A DNA stretch of 64,000 bases from assembly GCA_010094045.1 (NCBI GenBank), contig ML986601.1, positions 216,050 through 280,049 of the forward strand, read 5' to 3'. Of this stretch, positions 60,354-64,000 are shown piece after piece (within the stretch, counting starts at the first letter, position 1; each line of letters starts with the position of its first letter). Under the pieces are notes generated by a model. The model did no database searches. It was not told the DNA's origin and was given only the letters and a program-made list of their open reading frames with translations. Made by a program: the position numbers and the translations under genes. The stretch comes from Lojkania enalia (lineage: Eukaryota > Ascomycota > Dothideomycetes > Pleosporales).

Positions 60354-61500
60354 CCAACTTTGAGCGGTGCTGCTCTCCGTACAAGGAAAAAGGCATGACA
60401 TCTGATATCCGAAAAGACATTTATGATTTCCATCCCTTTCATATTTACCATGCGTCATATGTACTTATACCCTACCTTGCATCGTACTAACCGTCTCTTT
60501 CCGCCTACCATTCAATTCATATATTCTCTAATGTCCCTCCCTAGGTGGAAAGAAACCCGCTAAGCCGAGAAAAATAGCAGGTACTTTGACCAACTTGAAC
60601 TCTATATACACATCGATATTTACTGTATTTCTATATACGTCATACGCTGTCGCTACTCCTACATATTTAAATCCTCTCGTACCTAGAAAATTACATTCGT
60701 ATTATCACTTTTACACCCGTCTGATAGAAATACTCGTTTTAGACCGTAGCAGTTTCTTAAGAACAGCACCACTGTTAAGCTCTAACGACTTTTAATACTT
60801 ATGGAAGGACTTTATTTAAGCCTTAGAGCCTCACTATAATACTGGTAAATTATCATTAGCCTTGTGTCTGCTATATAGTGCGTAAGGTCTCTGCACGGAT
60901 AGGTACCTGTAATTACGTTAAGCAAGCAAACAGCCTGCAGTTGTGCGGAGTCTTGGCAGGCGGGCTAATCTCGGCCCTGCAGCCTTGCGATCTAACTTGA
61001 CCATGGGCTATGCCTCAACTCTGAACATAGCTACAGAATCCGCCACCTCGCAAGGTAATGGCCAGAGCTAGTTTGTCCTCCTCCCTACTAACATGATCAA
61101 GGTGTTGATCTACTTTTCAAATTGTAAGCGTACCTATCTATTCAGTCTAGTCGCCTGCAAATTCGTCTTCTGTTCTAGCCTAATCGCACTATTACGGCCT
61201 TGCTGCGCCACTATGTAGGCCATGCCACTAGCCGCACCCCGCCTGAGCTGAGTTGTTCTTATTCTTCCCACTAGACTAACAGAACCAGCGATAACAGCCA
61301 TAGAGTGTCTTACTTTAGTTGCGATTCTTCGGTATAACTCAGTGTCCCGTCTTCTTGTATGCTCTCTAGCCTCTGTTGCTAGGATTGATATACGACGGAG
61401 GAGCGAGCTACCGTGCTCGTTTCTTCAGCTAGGCTGCCACGCCCGAGCCTAATCATATCCCATTTCTGCCGCTTGCCTCTGTCTGGCTCGATGAAGAACA
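60354..61500. other. KRE33 3' region and promoter of the HET-NACHT relic
   Basis: The first part (to about 60795) may be intron and an alternative last exon of KRE33. From 60800 on I see no coding signal, only the likely old upstream region of the HET gene. Confidence 0.45.
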
Positions 61501-62744
61501 ATGCATCCTCTGCGACGCAGCGATACCGGCGAGTTCAGTCTTGTAAAGGACCTAGTTGGCGACAATAAGATCCCTCTCTATGCGATCCTTTCGCATACAT
61601 GGGGAGCAGACACCGACAAAGTTACTTTTGAAGACCTAATAAATAGCACCGGCAAGGACAAGCCTGGCTACAAAAAGGTCCAGTTCTGTGGTGAACAAGC
61701 TGGGCGAGATGGCTTGGAATACTTTTGATTGACACCTGCTGTATCAACAAGGCAAATTAAACCGAACTCTCACAGGCTATTAATTCTATATTTCGCTGGT
61801 ATCGTGACGCAACTCGATGCTATGTCTATTTATCAGATGTACCTAGCCCTTACACGAGCGCCCACGATGAGTTTCACCAAAAGCCATGGGAATCTGATTT
61901 CCGGAATAGCAAATGGTTCACTCGGGGCTGGACGCTCCAAGAGCTTCTTGCTCCAAGTTTAGTTGAATCCTTCTCCTGGGAACGCAAGCGACTTGGTGAT
62001 AAAAGATCACTAACACAACAAATCTACGAAATAACAGGAATTCCCAAGTCAGCGCTCCAAGGAGCTGCATTATCTCAGTTCGGCGTCACTGAGCGATTGT
62101 CGTGGATCAAACATCGACACACCAAGCTAGAAGAAGATGCGGTGTACTCACTGCTAGGCATTTTCGACATTTCTATGCCGCTGATTTATGGCGAAGGGAG
62201 AGACAAGGCGTTTAAGCGGCTTAGGAGGAGATCTATAAAACCTTGGGGGAATTTCTTGAAAGACGATCAGGAATGCATCCAATACTTACGTCTCACCGAT
62301 CCCCGCGATGACAAGAAGCGTATTGAAGATACTAAGGGTGGCTTACTGAAGGACTCGTACCGCTAGATCCTCGAAAATTCCGACTTCCAACGATGGCGGG
62401 ACGAGCCGCAGAGTCGACTACTATGGATCAAGGGCGACCCTGGCAAAGGCAAGGCAATGCTGCTCTGCGGCATTATCAATGAGCTGGAGAAGTCCATAGC
62501 CAAATCGAATAATCTATCCTTCTTCTACCAAGCTACTGACTCCCGCATCAACAACGCTACTGCTGTGCTACGAGGCCTCCTCTACTTGCTTGTTAATTAA
62601 CAGCCATATCTCATCTCGCATGTACGGGAGAAGTACAATCATGCCGGAAAAAAACTCTTCGAGGATACGAATGCCTGGGTTGCTTTGTCTGAGATCTTTG
62701 CCAACGTTTTCCAAGACCCTAACTTAAACACTACGTATTGTTAA
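61501..62744 (+). pseudogene. HET-NACHT (NLR-like incompatibility protein) pseudogene, truncated
   Basis: An ATG at 61501 opens a HET domain (LRRSDTGEFSLVKDL, IPLYAILSHTWGAD, VTFEDLIN). A missing base at 61726-61728 gives an apparent TGA, and the frame continues +1 as IDTCCINKAN, INSIFRWYRDATRCYVYLSD, TRGWTLQELLAPS, EDAVYSLLGIFDISMPLIYGE. A further stop is at 61758 (TAA). The link and NACHT part (CIQYLRLTDPRDDKKRIEDT) is cut by TAG at 62364, then has RLLWIKGDPGKGKAMLL (P-loop with Ala where Thr is usual) and TAA at 62598. Similarity ends at 62741 just before the expected Walker B, so WD40 or other repeats are missing. In relatives, such proteins trigger programmed cell death on non-self recognition. 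The stops fit C-to-T decay (RIP-like). It is not functional as it stands. Confidence 0.88.
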
Positions 62745-62983
62745 TTTTTTTGTAAATCAATATTGCCAGATACAGATATATACAAACAGATGATATCCCG
62801 AGAATTTTATTATGCTTAATTCTATGTTCGCACGGCTGCTTTCATTTTTGACGGATTGAGCATAGTCCACAAATTATAACGTAAGTGGTAAGCGAGCGCG
62901 CCACCTTATCAACTTTTTCGACCACTCTAGCAATATATTTTCACAACGCATTAAAATACTACAAATATAATATATATCCTCGA
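62745..62983. other. AT-rich junction between two relics
   Basis: About 240 AT-rich bases separating the cut end of the HET-NACHT pseudogene from the transposase remnant. The transposon may have inserted here and truncated the gene. Confidence 0.45.
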
Positions 62984-63500
62984 TCAAGTAGTATCTATAG
63001 CACCCTTCTCGCACGTACGTAAGTTATGCCCAGTCTCTCTGCAGCGGCTGCAGCGTATAGAAGGCTGCCGACTCGCATCTAATCGCGCCTTACCTTGACG
63101 TATTTCGCCCTCTAACTGCTGCTCAACCACTATTTGAGCAATAATCTCCTCTCCCTCTGCTTTTAATAAGGTGCCTTACTTCTGAATCCGCTTCTTTTTA
63201 CGCTGTTTATATGTTGTAGTAGCCTTATTTGCTTTCTTAAGGCTAGCGACTCGACCCTTTAGTAATGTAGCTGAATGAAGTATTATCTCAGCACCTTTTT
63301 CGAGCTGATTAATTACTGTAATAATAGAAGTAGGTAATAAGCTTTTATACCTTCGAATCTGATCACGAATTAATATTAATTAAGCCTCTAATTCGCGCTA
63401 GTTACTTAGTATTTTAGCTTCTTATATAAGAACTTCTAGTATAGGTAGTATTAGCATACGAAGCTTTATATTAAGTTTTAATATTACTACTTCTAGATTA
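62984..63500 (-). mobile_element. Fot1/pogo-type DDE transposase remnant (C-terminal end)
   Basis: Read on the minus strand, the frame shows ATLLKGRVASLKKANKA, a Lys/Arg-rich stretch YKQRKKKRIQK, then EGEEIIAQIVVEQQLEGEIR and a CCHC-like zinc knuckle (CSRCRETGHNLRTC), ending at stop 62986-62984. This order is typical of the C-terminal tail of fungal pogo/Fot1 (Tc1-mariner superfamily) transposases. There is a TAA at 63178-63176, and further TAG/TAA stops appear upstream beyond about 63330, where the sequence becomes very AT-rich. The catalytic DDE domain is not recognisable. It is RIP-like decay of an old element. Confidence 0.75.
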
Positions 63501-64000
63501 TATAGGACTAAACTAGCCCCTTAAAAACTTACGCGGATATTATTCTTTATAATTAATTACTAGTAGGTAGTATAGATGTAACAATGCGAAGAAATCGTTC
63601 TACGAAAAGCTTCACATGCAACCTTATCCTAAAGCTTTTCGCTTATCTTATCCTACCCCCAGCTCCGCCCCTTTTCCCTTCCGTATATAGTTGCACACTC
63701 CCTCATAAGTAGCTTGGTAGTTCTTCTATATCCTTTCGTACAAGGCCTATAGGTATTAATAGAATTCCTAGGTCCCTAATCCCCTATATACTCTTATATA
63801 CCTCTAAGTAGATTTGTACTATATTTAGACCTATTATCTTGCCTGTACTGTTATATTATATAGAAGAACTTAATACTACTAGTAATAGCCTCTTTAATAA
63901 TATCGCATTGATTGTTTATTTAACTATATTTAAGTCTAAGATATACCTAATTTAGTTTAGATTATAATACTTATATACTATTATATTAAATTATTTAGTT
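63501..64000. other. Very AT-rich, RIP-like DNA at right edge
   Basis: Sequence rich in TA dinucleotides (TATA, TTAATA, TAGTA) with many stops in all frames; no gene. One GC-richer patch at 63640-63700 breaks it. It probably belongs to the same or another mutated transposon. Confidence 0.6.

Overview
The window is a piece of a nuclear chromosome from a filamentous ascomycete (Pezizomycotina; Leotiomycetes is my guess, from general feel only). The reasons are the many short introns (mostly 46-75 nt) with GTRNGT donors and GCTAAC-like branch points, the single-copy housekeeping orthologues, the fungal-only families (fungal rhodopsin-like membrane protein, DUF3602, HET-NACHT), and an AT-rich transposon graveyard with RIP-like stop codons. 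I rebuilt the exon structures by hand from splice signals and reading frame. Every model called a CDS closes with a length divisible by three, except the one cut by the window edge.

Left third (1-27.9 kb): VPS33 (cut at the left edge) and VTA1 are tandem on the minus strand, and both act in endosome/vacuole traffic. VTA1 shares a 286-bp promoter with a divergent HDEL-tailed protein disulfide isomerase. Then come a dynamin-family GTPase, the U2 snRNP core factor SF3B1/Prp10, an RBR E3 ubiquitin ligase, an F-box gene broken by one in-frame TGA, a fungal rhodopsin-like membrane protein, an Old Yellow Enzyme reductase and a GFA/CENP-V zinc protein.

Middle (27.9-50.1 kb): a 4.8-kb gene-poor stretch precedes a block of conserved genes. 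These are valyl-tRNA synthetase (apparently dual-targeted), CK2 alpha, RNase P/MRP subunit RPP1 (divergent from CK2), a secreted 737-aa Val/Thr/Glu repeat protein, a DUF1295 membrane protein, the mitochondrial phosphate carrier, a small DUF3602 glycine-repeat protein and methylthioribulose-1-phosphate dehydratase of the methionine salvage pathway.

Right third (50.1-64 kb): this part is accessory and decaying. It holds a beta-lactamase-like serine hydrolase with a frameshift, a 3.5-kb AT-rich gap containing a clear 221-bp Mutator-type MITE (30-bp TIRs, perfect 10-bp target duplication), an alpha/beta hydrolase and the essential rRNA/tRNA acetyltransferase Kre33/NAT10. Beyond it lie a truncated HET-NACHT (NLR-like incompatibility) pseudogene and a Fot1/pogo transposase remnant running into very AT-rich DNA.

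No single new multi-gene system stands out. The most interesting items are the MITE, the HET-NACHT/pogo graveyard, the repeat-rich secreted protein, two near-intact genes broken by single lesions, the very small coding exons (8 and 10 nt), and a possible alternative C-terminus of Kre33.
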